From Thalassiosira profunda (taxonomy: Eukaryota; Bacillariophyta; Thalassiosirophyceae; Thalassiosirales; Thalassiosiraceae): DNA of 20,351 bases. This document shows positions 9,302 through 16,902 of the stretch, in pieces. A program made the position numbers and the translations under genes. The stretch is from positions 1 to 20,351 of the forward strand of contig JALLAP010000085.1 in NCBI GenBank assembly GCA_036939355.1, written 5' to 3'. Under the pieces are notes generated by a model. It had not been told where the DNA came from. It did no database searches and saw nothing but the letters and a program-made list of their open reading frames with translations. The stretch's first letter is position 1. Every line of letters begins with the position of its first letter.

Positions 9302-9310
9302 CTCATAAAA
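9302..9310 (+). promoter_or_regulatory. TATA-like element CTCATAAAA
   Basis: CTCATAAAAATCA lies 61 nt before the ATG at 9363 and matches the element 55 nt before the neighbouring YeiH-like gene almost base for base. Use as a core promoter is inferred from position and sharing. Confidence 0.45.
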
Positions 9311-9362
9311 ATCACTTCCAAGGCACCCGACTTTCACTCTGCCTCTCGCTTCTACTGACAGT

Positions 9363-10425
9363 ATGCTCGATATCTGGGAAGAGAAGAAGGACGACGACGA
9401 CCTGGACTTCCGGCTTGCATTGGCCAGTGCCGAGGATCGAGTGAGGTTGCTCGTCGAGCACTTCGGAGCCGATTCCGTCACCGTGCTGACGAGCTTCGGC
9501 GTCCAGTCTGGAGTTATGCTCGCCCTCGGTACGTCGCTTCGCCTCAATGCTTATCGACAACGACCACTGCTATAACATGCTTTCAGTTGCCGCTTGCCCA
9601 AAGGTTCGTGTGCTGTACATCAACACGCAAGGCCCAACGAGTGAGCGTGACCTCGAGTACGGGCGGCGTTTGTTGGAACACCTGGGCCTCAAGAACTTTA
9701 CCTGCGCCAAGGCTGAAGTTACGCGCGATGAATTCCAGTTGGGTATGAAAGAGGTAGGAGTACACCCAGGATCGTCCCAGTACCACGCTCTCTCTCAAGA
9801 AGTGTTCAAGGTCGTGCCGCTGAAGCAAGAGTGCGCGGCAACTGGCGTCCAGTGCCTTCTCAGCGGGGTGCGTCGTGGCCAGACGGCCGATCGCGATCAC
9901 TTCCACTTCATCGAACACAATGATGTCGGCCCTGCAAAGGCTCATCCAATCCTCGATTGGACGGACGAGGAATGCCTCGCCTATCTCCGTCTAAATAACA
10001 TTCCTCCTCATCCAGAGTTGAATGGACTTCTTCGAGACATCGCCAAGCCTTCTGTCGCTGACAAGGCATCCCCTACAGCAAAGGAGCTCTCGTCGTCTCT
10101 TCGCAGTCGGCGGCCCTCGAGGGACGAGGGCAAGGAGTGCGGAATCCACGTCCAATCTAGCGGAACGATGACGGGCAGTGACCCGGTGCCGCCCTTCCCC
10201 AACGTTGTCGTGGGGAAACGAGTCTGCAAATTTTGTGTCGCCGCCAAGAAGCTCCTTTGCGACTCCGGCTTGGAATTTGTGGAAGTCCCAGTGCATCTCT
10301 TTGCGCATTTGGTTCCTGAGGGCGCCAAGACTGTCCCCGTTGTGTATCTCGACAAGAAGCTCGTGGGCGGTTACAGAAACCTCTGCCAGTACCTCGAAGT
10401 CGAGGACACTCTCAACACCAACTAG
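9363..10425 (+). CDS. Sulfonucleotide (APS/PAPS) reductase with C-terminal glutaredoxin domain
   Basis: Two exons (9363-9528 and 9587-10425) with a 58-nt intron (GTACGT donor) give 334 residues. The N-terminal 245 residues match the CysH/APR family: nucleotide loop TSFGVQSG (43-50), LYINTQG (65-71), KVVPL (130-134), LSGVRRGQTADR (147-158), HPILDWTDEE (175-184) and catalytic ECGIH (239-243). These enzymes reduce activated sulfate to sulfite for cysteine synthesis. The paired Cys motifs that hold the [4Fe-4S] cluster in typical APS reductases are absent, so it is APR-B-like or PAPS-type. Residues from about 261 form a glutaredoxin-like domain with CKFC (269-272), TVPVVYLD (304-311) and GGY (316-318), which probably supplies electrons. 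The ATG is the first after an in-frame TAA at 9306. No plastid presequence is visible, which is odd for plastid sulfate assimilation. Confidence 0.9.
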
Positions 10426-10624
10426 CAGTGTTGCGAGGGCGCGATCCCTTGATCATCCTATCAGTCTGTACAAAAATCATCCTGTCTTGATCAGCCTCTC
10501 ATTCTCTCTCACTTGCGAAGAACAATAACCATCTTCCTAAGTAAACTTCGTCAAACATCTTCCTGTCACACCCTCCGTCCCATTCAATGGCGGTTCTTCT
10601 CAATTGCAGCCCCGGCAACTCACA

Positions 10625-12497
10625 TCAATGACAATTGATAGCATATGCCGCTTTGAAGTTCCTGGAGTGGATCCAAGCATTGGCGCCGTACTTGATTCCC
10701 TCCGTAACGGGCAGCGCTTCGTGGTCCGTTCTCGCGTCCTTCGACTCCGGCGCCTCGTCCCGCACGCTCGGCCAGAGCACCGCGCTGCCCTTCTTTGGCA
10801 TCACAGTGAGATCAAGCTTTGGGAAATGAGTGCCACCGCCACCTTCCACGTCGTTAAGATATATGAACAGCGTCAGGATGCGCACTCCGCACGGCATGTC
10901 CTTGTGGTGGGGAATGTAATCGTGATGCTAGCGATTCGAGAATGTAAATGTGAGAACCTCATCTGTGGAAACTGGCAACAGTCTCTGCAGTCCACCCACT
11001 CACTTGGCGATAGTATTGGCCCGGCTCATACTGCAGCAACTGCAAGTACTCGCTGTTCTTCACTTCTGTCTTCGACACGTTGGCGATCCGGTCGATAACA
11101 GGCGCCACCAACGGGTCGCTGTAGCACGATGCCGTCTTGCACCACGTGTTGTGGCTGGTCCGGCTCTCGCTCACCAACGAATCGTGGGTGCCGTCCGGCT
11201 TCTCTTTGCCGACGTCGGAGCTCCGCTCGTATCCCTGCTGTTGGCCAAGTTCGACGAGCCGATCAGCCTCCTCCAAGGAAACAAAGTTCTCGAGGAGAAC
11301 CACCCACGGCCCGCCCTTCGATCCCTCTTCCACGCCAGGGGAAGGGGTGCCATCTGCTTTCAGCTTTGGCCGCGAGAGCGCAATTGGATTGTATCGCTTG
11401 TAGTCGCCCGATCCGTCCGCGTCGTCCACAATCGTTTCCATCAGCTTGTTTAAGTCACCCGGCGCCCAAATGCACTGATTGTCCTCCTCGATGGGGCAGC
11501 GGTGGCGAATGTCCAACTTGTCGCACGAGCCGCAGGCCGGTGCACAGTTGGTGACCATGTAGTTTGGATTCGCGTCGCATTCCCCTAGGGCGGCCCAAAA
11601 GGTACAATCCTGATGCTGGTTCTTGCACTTGTGCCGCACCCGGTTGAACTCCTCCTCCTTCCACACCCGCGACATGTACTCCACCGACTTTTCGATCCTC
11701 TCCTTCGTCTTCTCGATCTCCTCGGGCTTCGCCTCGTCCTTCCCCGGCAGGCGCTGTCCAATGCCGAATTGATTTGTGCCAGAAGAACACACCAGGCACG
11801 AATTCCGGCAGGCTTTGAGCATGTAGCTGAGGACGAACCGCGCAAAAGATATGTCGAGATAAGAAAAAGGTAGAGCACCCATCTTCCATCATATGTATTC
11901 CACTCACCCAGGATTGGCATCGCACTCCCCCTGCCCCGCCCAATCCAGGCACCGATAGTCCGTATCGACGCACGGCCCGTTGAATTCCCCCTCGGTCGCA
12001 AACTCCGCCGCCTTGGCCGCCTCCCACACGGCGTCGCAGGTGTCGCACGCGATGGGGCAAAAATGGGTCATGTACCCCGGATTTTCGTCGCAGCCCCCCT
12101 GTTGTTTGTAGGCCTCGCACTGCGGGTCCCGGTCGACGCACTCGGCGTCCACCTCGAAGTCCTCTTCGCCCCATTCTTCCTCCTCGTCGTCTTCGGACTC
12201 GGCGCCCTCGTCCACCTCGCTGCAGGTTCCGTCGGCGTAGTCGGCGGCGGTGCACACATTGGAGGCCTCCTCCGCGGCCGGTGCCGCGTCCTCCACACGA
12301 GGCTCCTCGTTTGCAACTTGGCTTGCAGATTTGGCAGCGCTCCCAACGCCAGCGCCGGGTGCACCGTCTGCAGCGCCCTCGGATGCCGCAGGAATCAGAG
12401 CATCCTTCACGCGCTGAAAGTAGTCGAGGAGGCCGCCGTCGGCGGTAGGAGCCGCCGCGAGGACGAGTAGGAGGAGGTGGGCCGGCAGGAGCCTCAT
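10625..12497 (-). CDS. Prolyl 4-hydroxylase with three ShKT domains (secretory)
   Basis: Three exons on the minus strand (12497-11908, 11826-11004, 10927-10625) with introns of 81 and 76 nt give 571 residues. It starts with a signal peptide (MRLLPAHLLLLVLAAAPTADG). An acidic linker follows, then three six-Cys ShKT-type modules at about 120-154, 176-210 and 264-298, each with a (C/G)D(E/A)NP(G/N)YM core. The C-terminal 2-oxoglutarate/Fe(II) oxygenase domain (about 370-571) has YEPGQYY, the iron ligands HHD (H472, D474) and H540, and K550 for 2-oxoglutarate. Prolyl 4-hydroxylases hydroxylate prolines in secreted proteins in the ER or Golgi; in diatoms cell-wall or extracellular proteins are likely targets. 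The HHD motif opens the last exon, so correct splicing is needed to form the iron site. No ER-retention signal is seen at the C-terminus (AINCH). It is convergent with the reductase gene and follows the HAD gene on the same strand. Confidence 0.92.
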
Positions 12498-12498
12498 C

Positions 12499-12516
12499 GT
12501 TGGTGTTGGTGTTGGT
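12499..12516. repeat. GTTGGT triplicate (ACCAAC on the coding strand)
   Basis: Three perfect copies lie one base before the prolyl hydroxylase start codon, in its leader. C/A-rich leaders are also seen before NAA20, so this is probably ordinary leader composition. Confidence 0.5.
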
Positions 12517-12596
12517 GTGTTGGGTTGGGGTGGGGCTGGTTTGGTTGTCGTGGTGGTGAGCGAGTGTGGGCAGTTCTCCTACCTATGTATGTGCTT

Positions 12597-12615
12597 GTAC
12601 GTACGAGAGTACTCT
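12597..12615. repeat. Two adjacent perfect palindromes
   Basis: GTACGTAC (12597-12604) and AGAGTACTCT (12606-12615) are both perfect inverted repeats, one base apart, about 100-120 nt upstream of the prolyl hydroxylase ATG. They fall in the 209-nt gap after the HAD gene stop, so they are candidate promoter sites. Confidence 0.4.
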
Positions 12616-12706
12616 AACAGATTTGGCCTTCTCGCTCCACTTCGGTGCTCTCTCCGTGCTTCAGTGGCCTCCGCTCCGGAGAGTCAGGAGGAACCTCCCT
12701 CTTCGC

Positions 12707-13936
12707 TCATTCCCCCGCAAGAATCTCGTCAATGGCGTCCGGCAGCAGCGTCATCCGCGACACCCGCCGGTCCACCATCCCCGCGGCCGCATCGTTCATC
12801 GCTTGCCGATTCGCCAATTCCTCCGCCGAAGCCGTGCTCCACGATGGAATCTTCGCCTCCGGGCCAAACCGGGCTTTTGCAGTCTGTCCGTACTCCTCGT
12901 CCAAATCGAGCAGTACCGTCTTGGCGCCGCAGGACGCGCTGCCCCCCACGTCGTACGCGAGATCATCTCCAACATGCACCCACACTGTCTCCTCGTCCGC
13001 GCAGCTGTCATCGAGGAGGCATCGGCGCATGTCACGTTTGGTCTCGGCGATCTCCTCGTACTTGTCGTACGCCGCGTTATAGATCCACTGCAGATCCGCG
13101 TTTCCCTCCGCATCTCCCAATTCCTTGAAGAATGCCGTGCGACCGGAGGCATCGTCCTCCCAGGACATGCAGAAGTCAAAGTACGGCGCCAGAGTGAACA
13201 CCATCAGCATCGGGTTCGCTTTGCCGTCAGTCACGGCCCCGATCACGCAGTCCGGATGCCGCTCCTTGATCTGCTGGAGCGCCTCCACCACCTCCGGGTA
13301 CAGGTGCCGTTCCGCGGAGTGGTGCCGCTCCCGCTCCCACGCCGAATAAATACTTTCCACCACCGTCTGCGACACCGCGCTCTTGGCCCACTTGACGGCG
13401 CTCTCCCTTACCGGCGCCGTCAAGCTCTCGACCTCCGTCGCCCAATCCTCCGCGCACTCCTCCAACTTGCGCTCGAGCATCTTGCGCTCCATCTCGCGCC
13501 GGATGGCCTCCAGCCGCACCTCGGTGTGGGACAGCCAGCCGCCGCGGTCCCCGGCTTCCTCGCGGATGCACTTGGAGGCCTCGTTGATGTCTTCGGAGCT
13601 CAGCGGGTAGCCGTAGTCGCTCATGAGCTTCGAGAAGACCTCATTGGCGTCGTGAAGCACAGGCTCAATAGGATAAAGAGAATCGTCGAGGTCGAAAGTA
13701 AGCAATCCCAGAGTTTGGGTCTTCTTGGGCGCCTCCGCGGGCGACGAGGGTTCCTCGGCGGTGGCCGCGGCGGTGGCGCGGCGCGGGGCCACTATCGAGT
13801 TCGATCGCGAGGGGGGCGGAATTGCGACAGAACGGAGCGGCGGCGGGAGCGACTGCATTCGGAGGGAGAAGCCCTCCGCCCGATGGTAGCGGTGGGCCGC
13901 GAGGGCGGCGACGGCGAGGCACGTCGGGAGTTTCAT
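12707..13936 (-). CDS. HAD-superfamily phosphatase, YigB-like, possibly plastid-targeted
   Basis: A single-exon frame of 409 residues. The HAD core starts near residue 77. Motif I is FDLDDSLYP with the nucleophile pair D82 and D84, motif II is GAVTDGK (T236), and motif IV is HVGDDLAYDVGG (323-325 GDD). The motif IV wording and the FDLDDxLYxxxPV opening recall E. coli YigB, a flavin-pathway phosphatase. Plant and bacterial relatives dephosphorylate a riboflavin precursor or FMN, but the substrate here is unknown. The first 75 residues are a hydrophobic start (LAVAALAAHRYHRAEGF) plus a Ser/Pro/Arg/Ala-rich stretch, consistent with a diatom plastid presequence with Phe after cleavage. Motif III is unusual: where YigB has GRSKPF, this protein has GRTAFFKEL, so the catalytic Lys is displaced or lost. 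A CTCATAAAA element lies 27 nt upstream of the ATG. Confidence 0.88.
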   Translation of the reverse strand: MKLPTCLAVAALAAHRYHRAEGFSLRMQSLPPPLRSVAIPPPSRSNSIVAPRRATAAATAEEPSSPAEAPKKTQTLGLLTFDLDDSLYPIEPVLHDANEVFSKLMSDYGYPLSSEDINEASKCIREEAGDRGGWLSHTEVRLEAIRREMERKMLERKLEECAEDWATEVESLTAPVRESAVKWAKSAVSQTVVESIYSAWERERHHSAERHLYPEVVEALQQIKERHPDCVIGAVTDGKANPMLMVFTLAPYFDFCMSWEDDASGRTAFFKELGDAEGNADLQWIYNAAYDKYEEIAETKRDMRRCLLDDSCADEETVWVHVGDDLAYDVGGSASCGAKTVLLDLDEEYGQTAKARFGPEAKIPSWSTASAEELANRQAMNDAAAGMVDRRVSRMTLLPDAIDEILAGE

Positions 13937-13954
13937 GTTCGTGTCTTGGTTGCT

Positions 13955-13963
13955 TTTTATGAG
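13955..13963 (-). promoter_or_regulatory. TATA-like element CTCATAAAA
   Basis: On the minus strand this reads CCTCATAAAAAGC and ends about 19 nt before the HAD ATG at 13936. The nonamer is identical to the one before the genes at 7087 and 9363, which supports a shared core promoter. The very short distance would mean a very short leader, or that a different start is used. Confidence 0.4.
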
Positions 13964-14593
13964 GTCGTGGCGTGGGCTTCAGAACATGGTGCAGCTGTTG
14001 TTGACAGCGTCCGCTGACATCGATCATCGTTCGAGAGATCTTGCTTGCTGCCTGAGTGGCCTGTAGAATCGACGTTGGAATCAGTACTGCTCGTCCTCCA
14101 AACTTTGATTCACTAACTTTCCCCGGCGTCGTGCCCCTCGGGGCGCCGCTCCCGACACGACGCGGCAGCAGCCCCCTCTCTAGAGCCCCGCGGAGAAGGC
14201 GACGGTTGCGTGCCGGAAAGAGTTGGAGGGCACCTCGGGGGTGCACCATCAATAATGAGAAGGTGCACATCAAATGCGAGCAGAAGTGGTGACATGACAT
14301 CAAGATGGCGACAGAAGCGCAAGCTCCAGAGCCCAACACAGCAGCCGGTCGAACGGCGGGCGCGCAAATTAAGGATGCACCAATCAATATTGCAAAGGAT
14401 GCCTTGTGCGGTTTGCTCCAAGAACTAAAGGCGAGATACACAAGACATGCACCATCACGAGGTATATCTTAGAGGCAGGGGATGCCGAATCCGCGAGGAG
14501 GTGGGCGCCGTCGATACGGTGGCCGCCAAGAAAGTGGAGTGCATATAGACAGACTGCTGCAATTGTGCTTAGAACAGTGGGATCTGCGGTAAG

Positions 14594-14624
14594 TTGCAAC
14601 GATATTTGCACAGATATTTGCAAC
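14594..14624. repeat. TTGCAAC / GATATTTGCA direct repeats
   Basis: TTGCAAC at 14594 is followed by two head-to-tail 12-mers, GATATTTGCACA and GATATTTGCAAC (10 of 12 identical). They lie about 90-120 nt downstream of the stop of the DUF6824 gene and roughly 660 nt upstream of the HAD ATG. They could be binding sites or part of a 3' flank. Confidence 0.4.
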
Positions 14625-14713
14625 ACTGGAGGCCGAGGATATCTTATTCTCGCAAAAAAGGCATCGATACGCGTTGAGCCCAGCAGAGAGTTCCTGTTTC
14701 TGACCGAGGCATT

Positions 14714-16444
14714 TTAGGAAGCAGCCTTTCTAATACGCCGCGAAGCAGCGCCCAGGGCTTGCCGAGTCTTTTCCATCGCTTCTTTGTCTCCAATCTCGGC
14801 CCAAAAGTCCGTGCCAGGAATCTGTTTGAAGAACCTGCCCGGAGGGTCCAAGCCGCGGATAGAAGCTACAATCTTCTCAGCTGTGCGTGCTGATCGAACG
14901 TTTGGATCGCGATATTCCTGAATATGGGACTCTACTACCTGGCGGTAGCGAGTGTTCCCAGGATGGTCGAGCCAAACACTGCGGCTCCCACCAAGAACAT
15001 CGTGGGGGTGCAGGGTAGTGATACTCGTTGGCGCTGTCTGTTTTTTGGGAGACTCCTGTGGCTCTTCTTGTGGAGTCCTACGACGCTCCTGCAGCTCGAT
15101 TGCATTATTTGCGTGTGGCATCTGACTTTGAGAGCTGTCCGTCGTGGAGTAATAAGGTGGTGGAGGCGGAGGACAAAAGTAGGCGAAAGGTGGCGGCGGA
15201 AGAAAATACCCCACAGCTGGTGGCGGTGGCAGAGGGTAGTATTGAGGTGGATACGGCATGGCGTGACAGCATCCGCACCATCCCGGGTGGTGGTATTGGT
15301 CTGAAGAAGACGCCAAGCCACCTTGCATCGTCTCCGCTACTGCACTTTCGGCACTTTCACCGGCGTCAGCGGGCCATTGCAGAGCGTGGTACAGTGCTTG
15401 CCATATCTTTGCCTTTGCTTCCGTGTCGCTGATCTCCATCCAAGTGTCGAGATTCTTCTTTAAAAACCTGCCCGGTGGGTCCAATGCCTTCATTGAAGCT
15501 AGAACATTCTCGGCGATGCGTTGCCAGGCGCTTGGATCGATGCATTCCTCACGGTGCAAGTCGAGCTCCTGGTAGAAGCGGATATTTCCGGGGTGCAAAG
15601 CCCAACTTCCGTGGCCACTGAGCACATCATGAGCGTGGGGTGAAAGCAGTGGGAGAGTTTCATCTTCTGGCAGGTTCTCAGAGTCAGCTTGCAGCACATT
15701 AGCAGCTGACTCGTTCACGATCTCCTCAACACACAAACTCCTTTTGCCTGGGGATGCACGCCCCTTTTCGGTGCGAGCGGGAGGGCGAGGAGGCGTAGGC
15801 CATTTTGTTTCTGTCTTTGGAGGGGTCTCGTCAGAGATGCTGCCGTTGCCGCCAAGAATGCTACGCTGAACTTCAGCAGAGGGGCTCTCAGGCTTGGATG
15901 CCTCGTCATGACGAACAGAGATTGCAATATGCCGCTCCTTTTCAGAGGCATTGATAGCTGTAGTCTTGGCTGTGGCTTCGCTTGGAGCATCACCTGGGGC
16001 ATCCTTCTCAGAATCATCAGCACCAGTCGAGGCTGTCCCGACAGAGTACACACCAATCGAGTCGTTGTCAGATATCCTAATATCTCTCTTCCGTGAAGGT
16101 GCAGTTGCAAAAACCAATACAGAAGTGGCCGCTGTCTCAGGAGATGGCATGTCTGCCTTCCCACCACCATTGGCGACAGTTGCTGTTTTTTCAGCTGCAT
16201 CAGCGACATTTCCATCCGAGGGATCACCCCTTTCCAAAGACGAATCATTGTCACCATCAGGTGATGATCTTGCGACGCCAACAACGCTCGTTGGATTCAC
16301 GTCCTCATTTTGCCTCTCTGATGGAAAGCGGAAGTGATCCGGATTTCGCCGCAAGTGCGTCTCAATCTGCTCGACTGTACGCGGTGGGTTCTTCACGCCT
16401 TGCCGTTTGAGGAACTTTCGCGAGACGAAGTGGACTTTGGGCAT
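14714..16444 (-). CDS. Protein with two DUF6824 domains (diatom-expanded family)
   Basis: A single-exon frame of 576 residues. Two copies of the DUF6824 domain are seen, at about 272-355 (HDVLSGHGSWALHPGN, DPPGRFLKK, W.EISD.EA) and 481-566 (HDVLGGSRSVWLDHPGN, DPPGRFFKQ, FWAEIGDKEAMEKTRQAL). The domain is numerous in diatoms and its function is unknown; a nuclear or regulatory role has not been shown. In most copies I recall, DVL is followed by CGRG or FGRG, and here both copies have changed that turn. The N-terminus (MPKVHFVSRKFLKRQG, then an Arg/His-rich patch) is basic, residues 45-260 are Ser/Glu/Ala-rich and probably disordered, and the linker between domains has Pro/Tyr-rich runs (397-432). 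A perfect 14-bp palindrome lies just upstream of the ATG. Confidence 0.85.
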   Translation of the reverse strand: MPKVHFVSRKFLKRQGVKNPPRTVEQIETHLRRNPDHFRFPSERQNEDVNPTSVVGVARSSPDGDNDSSLERGDPSDGNVADAAEKTATVANGGGKADMPSPETAATSVLVFATAPSRKRDIRISDNDSIGVYSVGTASTGADDSEKDAPGDAPSEATAKTTAINASEKERHIAISVRHDEASKPESPSAEVQRSILGGNGSISDETPPKTETKWPTPPRPPARTEKGRASPGKRSLCVEEIVNESAANVLQADSENLPEDETLPLLSPHAHDVLSGHGSWALHPGNIRFYQELDLHREECIDPSAWQRIAENVLASMKALDPPGRFLKKNLDTWMEISDTEAKAKIWQALYHALQWPADAGESAESAVAETMQGGLASSSDQYHHPGWCGCCHAMPYPPQYYPLPPPPAVGYFLPPPPFAYFCPPPPPPYYSTTDSSQSQMPHANNAIELQERRRTPQEEPQESPKKQTAPTSITTLHPHDVLGGSRSVWLDHPGNTRYRQVVESHIQEYRDPNVRSARTAEKIVASIRGLDPPGRFFKQIPGTDFWAEIGDKEAMEKTRQALGAASRRIRKAAS

Positions 16445-16902
16445 CGTGCTTGTGTTGAAAGTCTAGACTTTGCTGGCTGGCTAACACTAGTGGGAATGCT
16501 TCGCTGGCTGCAGGCGCAGGCCAAAGCTATTGGTGAGAGCTGATTGGTGATCTGAAACGGTGGCGTTGGTTTTGGTGGGCGAGTGAATCATGGCAGGACT
16601 GATTGTCATCATCCTTCGTTCGGCACCCTTTTGTCGAGTGCCTTCGCACATGTTTGGATCAATCATGCGAAGAAGATGGGGTATGCAGGTCTTCATACAA
16701 TACTCTGCAAGTTATGGGAGATTGCTCGTTATCTACGAGCCTCTCGACCGGCAGTGCATCAAAACAAAACGCTACTCGCAAAGTGATATCGTACCAACAA
16801 ACAGACTGGTCAGCACTTCTGAGCGTGCGGGCGAACCTTGATTGAAGGAGAGGCAACGTCCAACAAATACCTCAATGCAACAACTTCGAGGCTGCGATCG
16901 CT
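16445..16902. other. Intergenic region, DUF6824 promoter and LRR 3' flank
   Basis: This 458-nt stretch holds the promoter of the DUF6824 gene and the 3' flank of the LRR gene, both on the minus strand. Three overlapping short plus-strand frames (16583-16845) lack domain signatures and codon bias. A palindrome at 16458-16471 is the only clear element. Confidence 0.5.
16458..16471. promoter_or_regulatory. Perfect 14-bp palindrome before DUF6824 gene
   Basis: AAAGTCTAGACTTT reads the same on both strands and lies 14-27 nt upstream of the ATG at 16444, so probably in the leader or at the transcription start. A dimeric regulator site or an RNA hairpin is possible; neither is shown. Confidence 0.45.

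Larger units (their letters stand above)
8929..9362 (+). other. Intergenic region with possible noncoding exon/intron
   Basis: The stretch holds the 3' flank of the YeiH-like gene and the promoter of the reductase gene. A candidate small exon (ATG at 9152 with TTGCAACACC before it, CAG|GTAAAT donor at 9209) could splice to the GACAG acceptor at 9360-9361. It would then read out of frame with the reductase, so it is at best a leader exon. The CTCATAAAA element at 9302-9310 instead suggests transcription starting just before 9363. Confidence 0.4.
13937..14713. other. Intergenic region, HAD promoter and DUF6824 3' flank
   Basis: This is the longest stretch without a convincing gene (777 nt). 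Frames on both strands are short and rich in Arg/Ser/Pro without motifs. It contains the HAD core promoter, a GC-rich part (about 14122-14230) with the 13-mer ACGACGCGGCAGC that also occurs at 19613, and a cluster of TTGCAAC and GATATTTGCA repeats at 14594-14624. No tRNA was recognised. Confidence 0.45.

Noticed and set aside
9152..9358. Small protein frame MSLPPPSLPKLGG before the reductase
   Set aside because: Joining it through the good donor at 9209 gives the wrong phase for the reductase, and unspliced it ends at 9358; at most it is a leader exon.
11455..12255. 266-residue minus-strand frame inside the prolyl hydroxylase gene
   Set aside because: Gly/Arg-rich shadow of the Cys-rich real frame; it ignores the clear splice sites.
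13665..14441. 258-residue minus-strand frame overlapping the HAD start
   Set aside because: It overlaps the HAD gene in another frame and has no recognisable domain.
16583..16845. Overlapping short frames between the DUF6824 and LRR genes
   Set aside because: Three frames are open over the same DNA with no motif or codon bias, as expected by chance.
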